Positions 7,246-21,800 of a stretch of DNA of 35,237 nucleotides are shown here, piece after piece (positions within the stretch are counted from its first letter, which is position 1; each line of letters begins with the position of its first letter). Both the position numbers and the translations under genes were made by a program. Source of the DNA: a virus; the IMG/VR virus record IMGVR_UViG_3300037516_001451, positions 1 through 35,237 of that record; one strand, written 5' to 3'. Below the pieces are notes generated by a model. The model did no database searches, was not told where the DNA came from, and saw only the letters and a program-made list of their open reading frames with translations.

Positions 7246-10200
7246 TAGTATGAATGAAAATAAAAGACTAATTGACCTAATAGCTGAGGGATCAGCAGAT
7301 GACATTAATAAAGCATTTGCCTCTGCAATAGACGCTAAGGTGCGCACGGTATTAAATATTCGCCGCCTTGAAACTGCTTCAAGAGTTTTCAATCAGGTAC
7401 AAGAAGACATTGAAACTGGGATAGACTCAGAAAGAATAGTTGAAAGCAAAAATATATTAAAGGCTTTATCCGATGAAGTAATTACTTTTCTACTATATTT
7501 GGTTCATGATAAAAGCCATGTTATGGGAAATACCTACAAGGATTCTCATATGGAAAAAGTATTTGCTCTAGTTAAGAGTGAAACGTTTAATAAGCCACTG
7601 TATCGTGGACTGTATAGCGAAACCCTCGACGATTTTACTGTAGGAGAAATTACAGTAATGGATAGATATCAAAGCTTCAGCGAACATGAATCTATTGCAA
7701 AGCAATTTTCTAAACAAGGATTAATTTTAAAGGCAACAAAAAGTAAAGGTGGTTTTAATTATGGTGGATTCTTAATTGATTACTATAACGACCTTAAGAG
7801 TCGTGACCCGCGAGACTACAACATGGAAGATGGTGACTTTCAAATTGAAGGTGCAAAAGAGGAAGCGGAACACATATTTCCAATTGGAGCAAAGTTTAAA
7901 GTGACTGCAATTAAGGGGAACCTTATTGAAGGAATGATTGTCTAATAGCGTAGTACAAGTGATAGGACTCGAACCTACACTATACAGATCCTAAATCTGT
8001 CGCCTCTGCCAATTGGGCTACACTTGCATCAGATGGAGGATTATCCTTATGACTATTTCTCTCCTTAAGTTTTGCATTCCACGTATCAACATCAGTTACT
8101 GCATCATTATTAATATTACGATAATTGCCTAAATGTCCAACTAGTAGGTGACAATTAATGCCATAGCTTAAACATTCACATAGTGTAATGAGATTAGTTG
8201 GTTCCAATTCAAGTTCAGGATGTGTGTGAAATGGTTTGATATGATGTACCCTAAGTTTTTTTGAGCCCTCACATAATTCACACTTTGGGTTATTTTTAAG
8301 ATGCTCTTCCCTAACCTTGCGCCAGCGCGAACTGCGTCGTACACCAACTGGAACTTTTCCCTGAAGAACTTCTTTAATGCGTGTTAGCATAATATGCGAT
8401 TAATTACAAAATCAATTAATCAAGCAAATCACGAAACCAACTGACGGTTGGCAGGTCGCCTGTATTTTTATCGGCGCGATTTAAACCAATTCGTACTTCA
8501 CGATCAGTTAGCAGCAGTGACCGTTCAGTGCCGTCTGGAAACTGAACACGAATGTGATTATATTTACCCAATGCTGCCCAGTGTGGGTTTTTATTTATTA
8601 CTTCAGAAAGGTCGCCTAATCTGTTCATATAGTTATTTATATAGAGACAGTCTTGACACAAAATAAAAAAAGGGAGGTTCCTTTAAAGGAACCTCCCCTT
8701 AGAATCAAGTTATATTAGAACGAGCGCTTAAATTCAATACCACCGAAGAAGTTGTCTCCAGAGAAATTATCGATAAACTCACCACCTAGATCAGTACTGT
8801 AAGCAACAAACGGTTGAGCTATAATTCCTTCAATGACTGGGAGGTCAGTCGAAATACGAGCTTCAGCGTGTGTAAACGTTGAGTCTTGAACAAGATAACC
8901 AACCTTTGCAATAAAGTCTAGCTCAACTGGAAGCACATTAAAGTTACTCGAATATGCACCTGCAAGTTCGCTATAAGCATTATTGTCGCCTTCAACAGCA
9001 AGATACTGGGTTACTGAGAGGTTAACTGGTCCGACCTTCTTACTAACAGAAAGTCCAACCTCCTGTGCTCCACCATCGCCAGACTGATCAAAGCCTTCCG
9101 AGTACCAGGTATAGCTAAGCGACACCAGATAATCAGACACGCTCTTAGAAAAGACTGCTGTAAGGTCAGTAGCTTCATCCGAGGTTGTAGCTCCGTCCAC
9201 TGTGCTATAGTCAGCACTCAACTGGAGGCCGATTTCAGCAGGAAGCTCGAGATCAGTTGTTACAGTTGCAGCAGCTTCATTTGCACCGACATCAGAACCA
9301 CGCCAGACCTTTTCAGAACTGTATTCAGTTGTAACATCTACAATAGCTGCAGCGGGCGTCACTGCCACTTCGGTAAGCGTGCCAGCAGTAGCATTCATGG
9401 TTGCAAAGAATGCTGCGAAGGCTCCAATTTTAATCATTTTTTTCATGTTTGTCATATTTTATATAGTTAGTTTTTGGGGGAGATTGTGCGTAACTGTCAT
9501 TACGCATAAATTATATATACACACATGTGTGCGTATAGATGAAAATTTTATAGGTTGTGTAATAATCTTACACTGTGGGACCTACGACTCCAATATTTAA
9601 ACTTTATTTACTGCCCTTCAATAAATTGATATAACTCTCTGGCACGGGAGATTACATCTTGCACCGCTGGCAGCGTAACGTCAACACCAGACAAGTCGTT
9701 TATTTCCGACCCATTGTTGTATATCGTTTCTTTTTTACAATTTAATGCCTCATGATATTGCGTCATAATATCGCCATGTGCGAGTTGCAATACCTCTAGT
9801 CTAATTTCGTATGCATTTTTATTCATATTTGTGTGTTTGTGTTTGTTCGTCAATAATTGATTATTCAACTATCAAGGTTATTTATATATAGTGGCGGAAC
9901 GTGTAGGATTCGAACCTACGGTAGTGTTGCTACTACGTTCCCTTAGCAAGGGAATGCTTTCGACCTCTCAGCCAACGTTCCATAAATGGTGGACACGAGG
10001 GGAGTCGAACCCCTGTCCTTTACGTGTTTCTATAGATCTTCAAACATGCTTATTTTTTTCGTTTCTATGACATATGTTAGACAGAACATACACTGTTTTT
10101 TGTTGCCTGATTTGTACTCGGAGCAGGGCAGGCTTGTCTCCGAGCGTGTTTGAATTTAGGCCGCAAGAGCGAGACCAGAATTCACGACTGTTTTATTTTT

Positions 10201-10578
10201 GCCGTTTAGTTTTTTGAAAGGCTTTTAAAGAGGCCAACCTTATCATTCCTCTGCATGCTAATCCATAGAGCGCTCGTAAAGTCGAAACCAAAACGTGCCC
10301 CAAGTTATATGGCGGGTGAAGTAGGATTTGAACCCACGGTAGAGTCACCCCTACGATTCTTTAGCAAAGAATTACTTTAGTCCTCTCAGTCAACGTTCCA
10401 AAATGGCGGGTAACTGAGGTGTCGATCCCCATGCCGTGAAGCACCAGCAGTTTTCAAGACTGTGTTCAGAGCCGTCTGAATTAATTACCCTTTTAAAATT
10501 TCTTTATATTACGTGATTTATATGTATCTAACTGTGAATCACAATTACTACATATAAATCTAAGATTTTCTAAATGAT

Positions 10579-10620
<42 letters not shown>

Positions 10621-13600
10621 ACCCCCTTTTAGAAAATTTATTAAAAACAGAATTTGCTTTTCTGCTATATTGTTTTGTTACGCTTTAGGCGCAACTTTTT
10701 TGAGGCTAAGCGAATAGCGATTGCTTGAAGACGTTTGCCCATAAAATCGAATAAGCGTTACATACCAGCCAAGTTTTTTATTTAAAAGATATGTTTTAAA
10801 GCCTGAGGTTGATCCATCAGGAAGACCTACAAGCTTAGCTTCTGCATACTTAAATCCAGCCTTTTCGAGTTTTTCTCTAGCAGCCTCTAAGCTTTTTTCA
10901 CCAGCATATCCACCAGACTTTTCCCAGTATAATGAATTATCAAATTTCTGATAGGTTGCTCCGCTTGGAAACAATTTCTTAACAGTGCTGATAACAGTTT
11001 CGTCATCCATCGGCGCTGCAGCTTCTGTATAAGTACCTTCAAGAACGGCCCGCGCGATTTTAACCAATTCATCGTCCAGTATATTGTGTGATTGCATATG
11101 TGTATTTATACCTTATTAGAATTTAGAGAATGGCGCTAAAAACAAAATGAATTTTCTCATAAAGTATATATACATCTTATGAAATGGTACGCGTAGAGAA
11201 TTTTGAAATCCCGACATCCTGAATGTAAATCAGGCGCTCTGCCTCTGAGCTATACGCGCATTAAAATGGAGCCGAAAGTGGGATTCGAACCCACGATGAT
11301 GTTTCCAAACCGGATTACAAATCCGGTGCAATCGACCACTATGCGACTTCGGCGTGATTGTATAAATCAATAAATTTTTTAAAAAGATTGCTATTGTATG
11401 CTACACGGCTCGAACGTGTGACCTAGTGATTACCTACTACTATAGCTTTCGCTACCTTCTCAGTTTGTAGTTTATTTATATTAGGCTTTATGAACAAAAC
11501 CAATTTTCATACCAAGGTATTGAACAACATTACCATCATCACCGAGAAGACGTGCTTCAACTTTCTCATCATGAGTTCCGCGAATCACTACATCTGGAAA
11601 CTCATTGCGAAGAGCATTAAGCTTTTTCATAAATGCTTCAAGGCGTACTTTGTTTTCTTTAGTAGGTAAAGTTTGTTTAAGTGCTTCGTCTAAATCGATC
11701 TCCATGGCGGATTCAAGTGCGCCTGTTTGTTGAACAACCAGTGACTTGTTATACGAGTCCTGAGCCATTTTACGATATGCATCGGTAATGTTGTTATGTG
11801 TATTCATATATTATCTTATTTATATAAGGAGAGTTTTAAACTGACGACCACTTGATTACAAATCAAGAGCTCTACCACTGAGCTAAGAAGGCATGAAAAT
11901 TGGCTCCGGAGGTTGGGATCGAACCAACGACATCTTGATTAACAGTCAAGCGCTACTGCCACTGAGCTACTCCGGATTTGTATAGTTATATATACGAAAA
12001 TTAATCTATCGCTGAAGAGGTGTGGCGTCATTTTGCAGACTCTCACTTTTCATTGATCCCTCTTCACTTTTCTACAAGTACTGTCTCGCTGGAGAGTTTG
12101 ACCACGCGCGGCGTAGCTACACTCATTTTCCGGTCCGTTTTCTCTGAATACTTCGGGCGATCAAAACCGCGATAGAAAATATTTGTCCATAGAGTACGCA
12201 CTCTCAATGCGTTATGCAGGACTGGCACTATCTAGGGAACCGCTCCTAGCAACGTCATACTTTGATCGCGTATGAATACGAATTACGAGGGGGAGGAATT
12301 TAACCTCCTCTCTAGACTATGGGCCTAGCGATCTCCGTATGATCCCTCTCGTAAAGTTGACCAATTCCTGACCTACTGCGCACTACTTTATCAGGTATAG
12401 CCGCTTGCAGTCAGGCAATTGGAAAGTGTTTTGCGGCTCAGGTCGCTATATCGTGCAATGTGTTCCCAACCGAATAATCGCCTCGAAAGACTCGATTTCT
12501 ATCAACTGCATTAACCCATCGCTGAATCGTGCGTTTTATGTTGACTACCTTGCACAAACGTCTTAGTTGACGAATACCCCTCAATGACCGCAAAAATTTT
12601 AGTTACCAACTCGCGGTATAAGCAACGGCTCAGACGGCGAGGAATCACCATATTGATTTCTAGCAACAACCCAAACTGTTGTTGGAATATTGGATAAAGA
12701 TAATGTAGCCTCATTGGCTACTACTTCAGTGGTGACTGAAGTATTGCTATTAACATATACAAGGTAAGACGTAGCACTCTCAGAACCGTCCCATGTAACA
12801 GTGACGGTTCTTTTTTGAGAGCAACCGATTGATGCAACCATCAATGCAATTAGTAGTATTTTCATGTTGTTATTATAACATAGTTTTGCTACTTTGTAAA
12901 TGGAAAAATGATTTATCTGTCAAACCTTTATATGTATATGCCCCTCGCGCATATACAGCATCTTCGCTGGTTCATGGAAGGGCCACTTTGTAGCGATTCT
13001 CATCGCCTCAGACGGATTCCCAGCATAGGTCTTCACAGCCGTGTGTAGATATTCTCGACAGATAAAATTGGAGCAAGCACTGGTGTCTAAACCTCTCAGA
13101 TATGGTACGTCGTTAAGCTTACTACGACTATTCCAGTATCGAAGCAACCTATACGGTTGCGTGTTGCATGAAAAATCTTATATCTTGACAGCAACAGCAA
13201 GTGCTTTTGCAATGTCTGCAAATTCGCTTGCGTCAGCAGAGATATAAGCATCTCCACTAAAGTTTTTAAATTGTGACCAAGAGAGACTACCATCAGATGT
13301 ATTAATCAAGACATCATTCATTTGAATAAATGTCTTTTTACCTCTTGAATCAAATGTAATGCATCCATTTCCGCAATAGGTTACATCATCAACAATCTCG
13401 CCGTTTACTGATCTTCCAACTCTTTCAGTTGTAAGACCGCCGTCAATCATTGGTTTTCCAACTCTTTTTGCGTTTGCAGCTAAAAATTTAGCGTAGTTTT
13501 CCTTTTTATTTTTTGGAAAAGAAAATGCATCTTCTTCGGCCTCAGTGAGCTGATTAGTAACTGTTTGTTCAGCTAACATTTCACGATATGCGTCAGCTGC

Positions 13601-15783
13601 ACTTGGTGGTATTGAGATATTTGGATTCATAGATTATAGTTTATTTATAAGTAAATTTTATTGGGCTCGCTTGAAATAAGAGCTGGTGTAGTTAGTTTAC
13701 TGCCATTAGAATTTACAACAAAATAATTTCCTTTATTGTCAACATCCACTTCAGCCAGTCCAGCATCAGCAAGATCCTCACCGGTTGCAACATTTACGCT
13801 ATACCATTTTTGTACACCAAGTGTAGTTAGTTTGCCAGAGTTGCCAATAAGCTTGTATGGGCTAACCTTATATAGTTCGTCGCCATCTGGAAAGTATACA
13901 TAACCTGCTGCAATGATTTGTGCTTTAATTGCAGCCTCATTGAGTTTGACAGATTCAAGTACAATGGCGGTGGCCTCATCATATGAGTCTTGAGCCATTT
14001 GACGATATGCTGTAGTAATATTCATATTATACTCTATTTATACAAAAAAGGTTTTTAACTCTTCTCGAATCTCCACTTTTTGCTAAGTGCTACAAAATGG
14101 TGGGGTGTTCTTATTCCACTATTAAAACCTTACGCTGTATAGTATGCATCCATCAAGCGCAGAGGGTGCGGAAGAAAAGTTAAGCGAAAATTGTGAAGGA
14201 AGCCCGTAACCTTCATATGGCTTTTTATATTTACAATGTATGGATATTAACTCACACGGAATTTCAAGCCTTTAGTATATGAAAGCTTATCATACACCCA
14301 ACTCACCGAGTTCCATTGTAAAAATATCCTCTACCGTTAAACCGACTTTCACTGGTCAGGAGTTCTTCACAAATTAAATTTGCTTCACTGGTAGAGTTGC
14401 CGATGCATCGTAATCGAATACATTAGCGAAAATTGGTGGGCAGTCTGGGGAACGATCCCAGCGAGCTGTGAAGCGTCAGATTTACAGTCTGAACCGTCTC
14501 CTTAACGGTATACCTACCCCTAAAAATGTTTATTGTTTGTGGAATTGAACCACCTCACACACCTTGAGCGCGTTTTGCGTATACACCATAGAACTTGTAC
14601 TTCGTTCGTATGTTCCGCCATAGTCCGTTTTGCGATGGACAGCATCAAACCAAAGATGCTTTAACAATAAAGAATGGTGGACAGTGTGAGATTCAAACTC
14701 ACTTAAGGTTCCTTACGGAACAATTGCAATATGCAATCATCAGCTCAGCTCGATCATACCAGCCCATAAATTGGTTGCAGGTGGGGCGCTCGAATCCCCC
14801 AGAATAGTGCTTATGAGACACTCGACTAACCATCTTGTCCTACCCGCGATTAGAAAATGTAAAGGCCGTACCTCTGCACGTTTACCCACCGAAATCCGGC
14901 TGGATGGCACCTTTGAAAAATTTGGAGGAAGCCCGTAACCTCCGTATGGCTTTTTGTGAACAGCTTTAACAAGCATACAACCACGGCAGTCCGAAGACAG
15001 GAACTTAATCCTAACCGAGAGCATCGCTACTGTTCCTGAGTGCAGTTGCAATTTGTATGCTCTTTAATGGTAGGCGTTGTCGCGTTCAAATCTCTACCTG
15101 CCACGATCGCTTCGAGATTCTCTTTCACTTACCGCACGGGGCATGAAGCCCCTTGTCCCATTAAAGAGCAAAGTTTTTGAAATTTTGGAAATGTTAAAGA
15201 ACACAAAATATAACTTTCGTTAATCACTTCACGTTGCAAAGTGTCAATGTTTTTAGGTATACGTTGTTTCGTATTTAAAAAAGTGGTGCGCCCGGTGGGA
15301 GTTGAACCCACGACCTACCGATTATGCTTACCACTATAACTTTCGTTACCCTTACGGTTTGTGGTCTGGACTATCCCTTAATCTTTGGCATTACCCAGTA
15401 AGACTGAATGATTATAGTCTCTGCACGTCCCTAGTTTTCACTAGGTTTCGCTCAGGATTGGCATCGGCATTACCCGTTAAGCGTTCCCTGAATTTACATT
15501 CTGCTATCATATTGTTTCTAATATGAAGACCCATTTTACTAAGTCGGTTGCTCTAACCATTGAGCTACAAGCGCATTTATAAAGAATGGTAGCCATGGTC
15601 GGACTCGAACCGACAAATTACGGATTTTAAATCCGTTGCCTATACCAATTCGGCTACATGGCCATTACATAAAAAATTTATCAGTTCCATGTAGCAAAGA
15701 CACGGTGTAGGGACTGAAAGCTCCTGTAAGCGATACCACCACAGTATCAGAAATTTGGTGGAGGTTAACGGATTCGAACCGTT

Positions 15784-15824
<41 letters not shown>

Positions 15825-18800
15825 AACCCCCATAAAGTGGTCCTCCTGGTTGGTGCTGACCCAACTACCCGTCCCTTATAAAGAAACCGCTCTTCCGATG
15901 AGCTACAGGAGGAAAAATGTATCGGTTATACTGCTTGGCTTATTGATGCGGAGCGTTTGCTGCGACACATCAAAGCAGATTTTATAGGGACCGAAAACTC
16001 CTATTTAATCCTTGTCATTGCATCACTGAGTGATCCAAGCCGTACAACCACGGACGTATTCAACTTTCAGTAGCAGTTGATGGGGCGTTATGTTTTAAAG
16101 ATTTTACTCTTTGTTGCTTACAAGGTTATTATACACTAAAAATCAAATAATGTACACATCTTTTGTAAATTTATTTATAGAAGAAAAAGTTTCCATTCAC
16201 TGCGAATCTCAATTTTTTCACTGAGTGCAGTAAACTCAATGTCCTTTAGTGCCTTTGGCTTTACTTCTGAGCCATGAATGTTATGGTATGGAAAGTTGTT
16301 TGATTTTTTTGTGTTGCACTTTTTACATGACAACACAATGTTATCGTCATGATTTCCACCACCCTTGCTATGAGGAATTAGGTGGTCGCGCGTCGCTGCA
16401 GTATATGGAATCTTTTTAAGACAATATTGGCACTCGCCATCATAGATGTAATAGAGTTGACGCAAGTTAACCGGCCGAGACTTTGTCTTTCCATTCTTTT
16501 TGTCATGACCAAAATAACCAGGAACAATTACAATTGTTGGTACTGCCCATAGTGTATCGACACTACGAAGTGCCGGGTGAGAGTCATCTAAGTTGTGATC
16601 ATGCGCGATCCAGCTGTTCCAGTTATGAATGTTTCCATATGAGTCATAGGCCTTGATGCCACCAACAATCAAATTCTTAATACTTGATCTGGCGGAGAAA
16701 AATCCACATGGTCGGAATGAAGCATTGAGAACAAGTGTAGTTTTTGATGATGGTATGACTGGAACCATTTTATCGAGCCTGCAGCCTAAAGCCTCCATGA
16801 GAACGAACTGTGTCATTATAATACACTGCAATATACTGCGAATCTTCTAGAGGGATTCGAACAGCGCGCCCAAATGGAGACCTGGACCCAGCTTGTGAAT
16901 ATTTTCCACGATTTGGATTATTGAGTCCGAGTCGACCGAAAAGATCAACTCTCTTAAAGACTGCCTCATATGTGGGGTCGAGCAGTTCTTTTGCTCTCTC
17001 CATAAGGTTATGCGCCTTTGCTTTGTTTCTCAACTCAGCAATAATTTGCTTGCCGTGCGCGTTGTTGTCTATGTGTAGTACTGTTCTCATGTTGATGTAT
17101 ATTAGCAGTTTTTCATCGAGCCGGACTAATCCGGTTCCCCTTGTCAGCAAAAATTATTACCAGTTGCCATTCATACTTTGCACGAAGATGACAAGCCAGA
17201 CGATGGCGTTAATTCCAATAAGTATTCCAAGTGTTTCTTTCATATTTTCTATTGATTAATCTACCCAGCCTTCGCTGATTAATTTACCATCACGCTCAAA
17301 GCGGATGAAGGTTAGTTGAGGGCAGTCACAATCACCCTTTACGATGCGAACGATGGTGCCCATTAGAGCGGCCGCCAACTTGGGCGAGCGGCTGAATGAA
17401 ACTTTAGTTTCAACTCCGGTGCCGCCGCCCATCGAAGGAGGAGTGTGGCAATATTCTGTCTTAGTGAACTTGTACATATTTTGTGGTGGTTGGCTTACAT
17501 AGTTATTCTATCATAAACTGCGGCAAATGTACACAACTATTTTCGAGAAAGTGAAAATAGTTGCCGGACGTATACCCGGTATAGAAGAATCATGTCTCTA
17601 TTGAGACTAGACTTGTTGCGAGTCAAGTGGATCAGTAAATGGAATGACAATCTCTCCATCAACGAACGTGGCCTGCTCAGGTGCAAAATAGAACTCGATT
17701 TCTTTTGCCTCATATCGAAAGAACCGACCAACACGATCATATTTTGTGTTGAACTTCTCGATCAACGTTTGGTCCTGCGTATACAAGTCATCATCACCCT
17801 CGAATACAAACTCCTGCGCGCCCTTATTCTTGTAGCGACCAAGCCCCGGATCACCGATATGGTCTTCGTCGCCATACCACTCTTTAACTTGTGTATAAAT
17901 GATAAACTTTGTCATGTCATTATTTTATTAGAGTTCCTTAACACTCACCTTAAAGCCCTGCTGTCGATAAGCTAAGGCGCATTCCGCTGCGTTACCATAA
18001 TCATCATAATAGATGGTAAACCGCTCATCCCCTTCACCAACTTCAACTCTATAATTCATAGCAATAGTAGTGCTTGTTTGCGTTGAGCTTCTTCAACACG
18101 CCGTGTAAGACCAATCTTGTCGTCAAGAGCAAAGATTGTAATTCCATAACGCACAGTATTTTTCTTTTTGCGCCCAATTAGTTTTAGTAGTTTTTCCATC
18201 ATATAGTTTTTATTAGAGTTTCTTTTTTATCTCAATTATGTTTAAGGATCGTAAGGGATATCATTGAATTGAGGAAAAGCTGCTTGTGCCATCAAGCGGT
18301 GCAGCTTGACACCGTGATTTTCCCACAAGCAAATCTCTTCATCGTGGTTATGCCCAGGTACTGGTGTCACGTAACAGCTCCAAGTTCCTTCAATCCGGGT
18401 TTTGGCCACCAACAGCACTTTGCTGTGGATCGGCTTGTAAATCAACACCGGCGTCCAGTTATCGGCTTCCTCAAGAGTTTCAGGGAAAATGCAGAGTCCA
18501 ATTTTTTTCATTGTAGTAGTGTTTAGGTTATTTACGGGTTTGGGAATAATATTCCAGATATGCTTTGGCTCTAGCCAGCGAAGCGAAGGTGGTCGAAGCC
18601 GCAAGCCACATACCGCCACTCGTGCCGGTGCCGGCATTGCGCTTGTAGATTTGAACGCCGAGATGGGTGGAATGCTTGGTGTATTTTGGAGTGAGAGTAA
18701 TCATATGGTTGGTTGTCTTAGTTAGTCATTGCCATTCCTTATAGGAGCCGGCGTCCTCATTATCAGAATAGCCAGCATTATATTCAGCTCGCTCAGAGGC

Positions 18801-21800
18801 ATCAAGATCAGTTATTCGAGTACCTTTATACGTTCCTCCTGGATACCAGTGTGGCGAGCATGAGCGGCGATAGTATGAATCACATGAACCGCGATCATAT
18901 AGAGATCCATGCAGTTTGCGATCGAATTGTGGTTTAGTAGCAGTCATATTGTGGTTGGTTGGCTTACATAGTCATTATAGCATGATTCTCGGCAAATGTA
19001 CACAACTATTTTCACATCTATGAAAATAGGCCCCGGACGTATACCTGGTATAGAGAAAATTAGACTGGTTATCGTAATTCTGGCATAAAAATACCCAATA
19101 CCCCGTTATGAGAGGAGTATTGGGCGATATTTAAATAAAAGTAGATTACGCGAGTTTTAACGTGTGTCTATTATGCTTTTTTCTTTTTTTCCGCGGCCTG
19201 GATACGCTTTTGAATAGTCTTTCCTCGTTTTTCTAACCGATCAAGTACCTGTGTGGCATCCATCCAAATATCTTTGTCTTCAAGCATGTCTTTAATTTCA
19301 GACTCAGTTAAAAAGTCAGAATACATATCCTTAAAGAGGTTTGCACTCCACTTGTGTTCATGCAGGATTCCACGATACATTTCTCCACCTTTGCCGGCAG
19401 TGCCTGCACTATAGTTATGGAACAAGAACATACTATGATCCGTTATCATATACTCATCTGCCATTAAAAAGATAAGAGTTGCTGCACTCATACATGCACC
19501 CTCAACACTTACCAAGATACGCGCCTCAGTTTCAGAGAGAGCCTGCATAAATTGAATTGTAGTAAATAGGTTGCCGCCCGGGCAATTGATATGAATTTTA
19601 ACGACATCAGACGGTCGACTATTTCGTATGTCATGAAACCACTCTATATAGTCAGTCGCGTCACCAATCTCATCTGATAGATAATATTCCTTAACTGATC
19701 CATATTCGCTTGTAAAGCAATCAGTAACGCCGCCCTTTAGGAGATCTAGTAGGCCTTTATTTTGTATAGTTTGTTTATGCATGTCCAAATAATTTTTTCG
19801 TGTTGTATTCATTTATAATTTCTAATAAATCTGTCGTCCAGGCATCTCGTTTTTGTACAAAGACCAGCGGTTCTTGATGACTTTCTACAGCCATAACAAT
19901 TACACCCTGATCTACCGGAATGCCAGTGCGCTCTTCGCACATAATTGCATATGCTGCCATTTGAATAAAGTAATTATTAATCTCATTGACAGTCTTTACT
20001 CGAGAGCTTGTCTTAAAATCGATTATGCTCTTACGCCCATCAAACTCTGCAACAAGATCAACGCGTCCAGCCAAACCAAGGTGATCAGAGTAGAGTGGAG
20101 ACTCTTGAAGATATATGTTATCAACCCTAAGATCTAGAATAGGTTTTATAACATTAAACATGTCTTTTACATGTGGCATCTCGGTGTCAGAAAAATATTT
20201 TTCTTCATTGTCAATGTAACGTTCAGCGACTAGATGCAATGCAGTACCTCGCGCACATGCATGTCGTGACACTCTATTTGCTTCGGCCTCACCAACACGA
20301 GCGCGCCACTCATGCAATGCAGCTTTGCCCCGAACACCAAGTACTGTAGTAATGCTAGGGTACGACTTTCCAGTTGGTGTCTTATAGACTCGCCCAGACG
20401 CAGATGTTACTGCCTCGAGATCTGAATACCCTAAATCAATTGGGGTATGGGTGAAAATCTTTCTATTCATTATATGGCATCCCAATCAACAAACATTTTT
20501 TGTTGTATTTCCTTGTCTTTTCGACTGTCGTCAAAGCGACTTTTCTTATGTTTTTTGTTATTTGCCTGATCATTAATGTCATCATAATAACCATTTTGCT
20601 TTTTCTTGTCTCTATTTTTTCTGCTTCGTCCCATACGTCAACGGGTTTCTATTTTAGTTTGTCTTCCACTTGCTTTTTTTACTTTATTTAATACGTCATT
20701 CCAACCAGAACCTGCTCGTTGAAGGACAGTCTTTCCTCCCTCATAAGACACCGCGAGGGAAACTACTCCCCGCTTAACACATTCCGTCTTAGAGCATTGT
20801 GGACACGGTAGAGCGATAGGAAGATCACGATCATTCATGAATTGCGTTTCTTCCCATCGTGCGTTGCATTCAACGCAAAAGTAATCGTATCTCATATTAT
20901 TCTATTCCCAAATTTGGAAAAGCTTTTTTAACCAACGAAGATGTTAGTACTGGATATTTCTTATGCAGTTGTTTATCCTTCATTGCTATCAAAATTTCAG
21001 CGTCTAACGCATGCACGTTTTCAAGTAGTTTAATAAACGCTGACTCCTTTTTAACCTTATTATATGTATTGTTACCAACTAATAGCCGAACTAGTACATC
21101 AATTTGTTTTCTAAGAGGAGAATAGTTTACGCCAGCTGGGTTTGGACTTGGTGTATACGGAGGAGCTCCCAGAGGAAGGTCAAATTTTATATCAGACCGA
21201 AATGCAGCCTGGAGTATAGTCTTTAACTCGTACGACTCGTTTTGTTGGAGAATGAGTATGCGATCTGCGGATTTTCCTGCAGCTTGTACCTTCTCAAAAA
21301 TTTCAAAGGGGTGTTTTGCTTTGTTGTTTGATGCCGTTTGATGTTTCATAATGTATGTTTTTATTTATGTGTAAAAAATTCTTCTGCGCAGGACATAAGC
21401 ATATTGCAACGTTTTGAAATAAGATAGTTGAGTACCTTAGAATTTCCAACCCGTGGGCATTCCGAATAAGCAGTCAAGATTGCAGACTTTATATTTTCTG
21501 GTGTTTTACTAAGGTCAATTACAGTACTATTTCGGATATAATTACGATACACAACTTCCGGAAGAACTGTTTCTAATTTACCTTCAATTGCTGCGGTGAC
21601 CCACGTAGCCATCTTTGTTGAACTTAGTGGAGTTTGACGGGTGCCATCAACAAATACTGTATCAGCCGACAAGACATTTGGAATGCCATCGCCGCTATCG
21701 CCACGGAAAATATGCTCATATAGATATCGCGCGGGATCTTTATCATTTAGTAACTTTTTAGTCATTGGACTGTACTGGGAAACATTATCATACTTCTGAA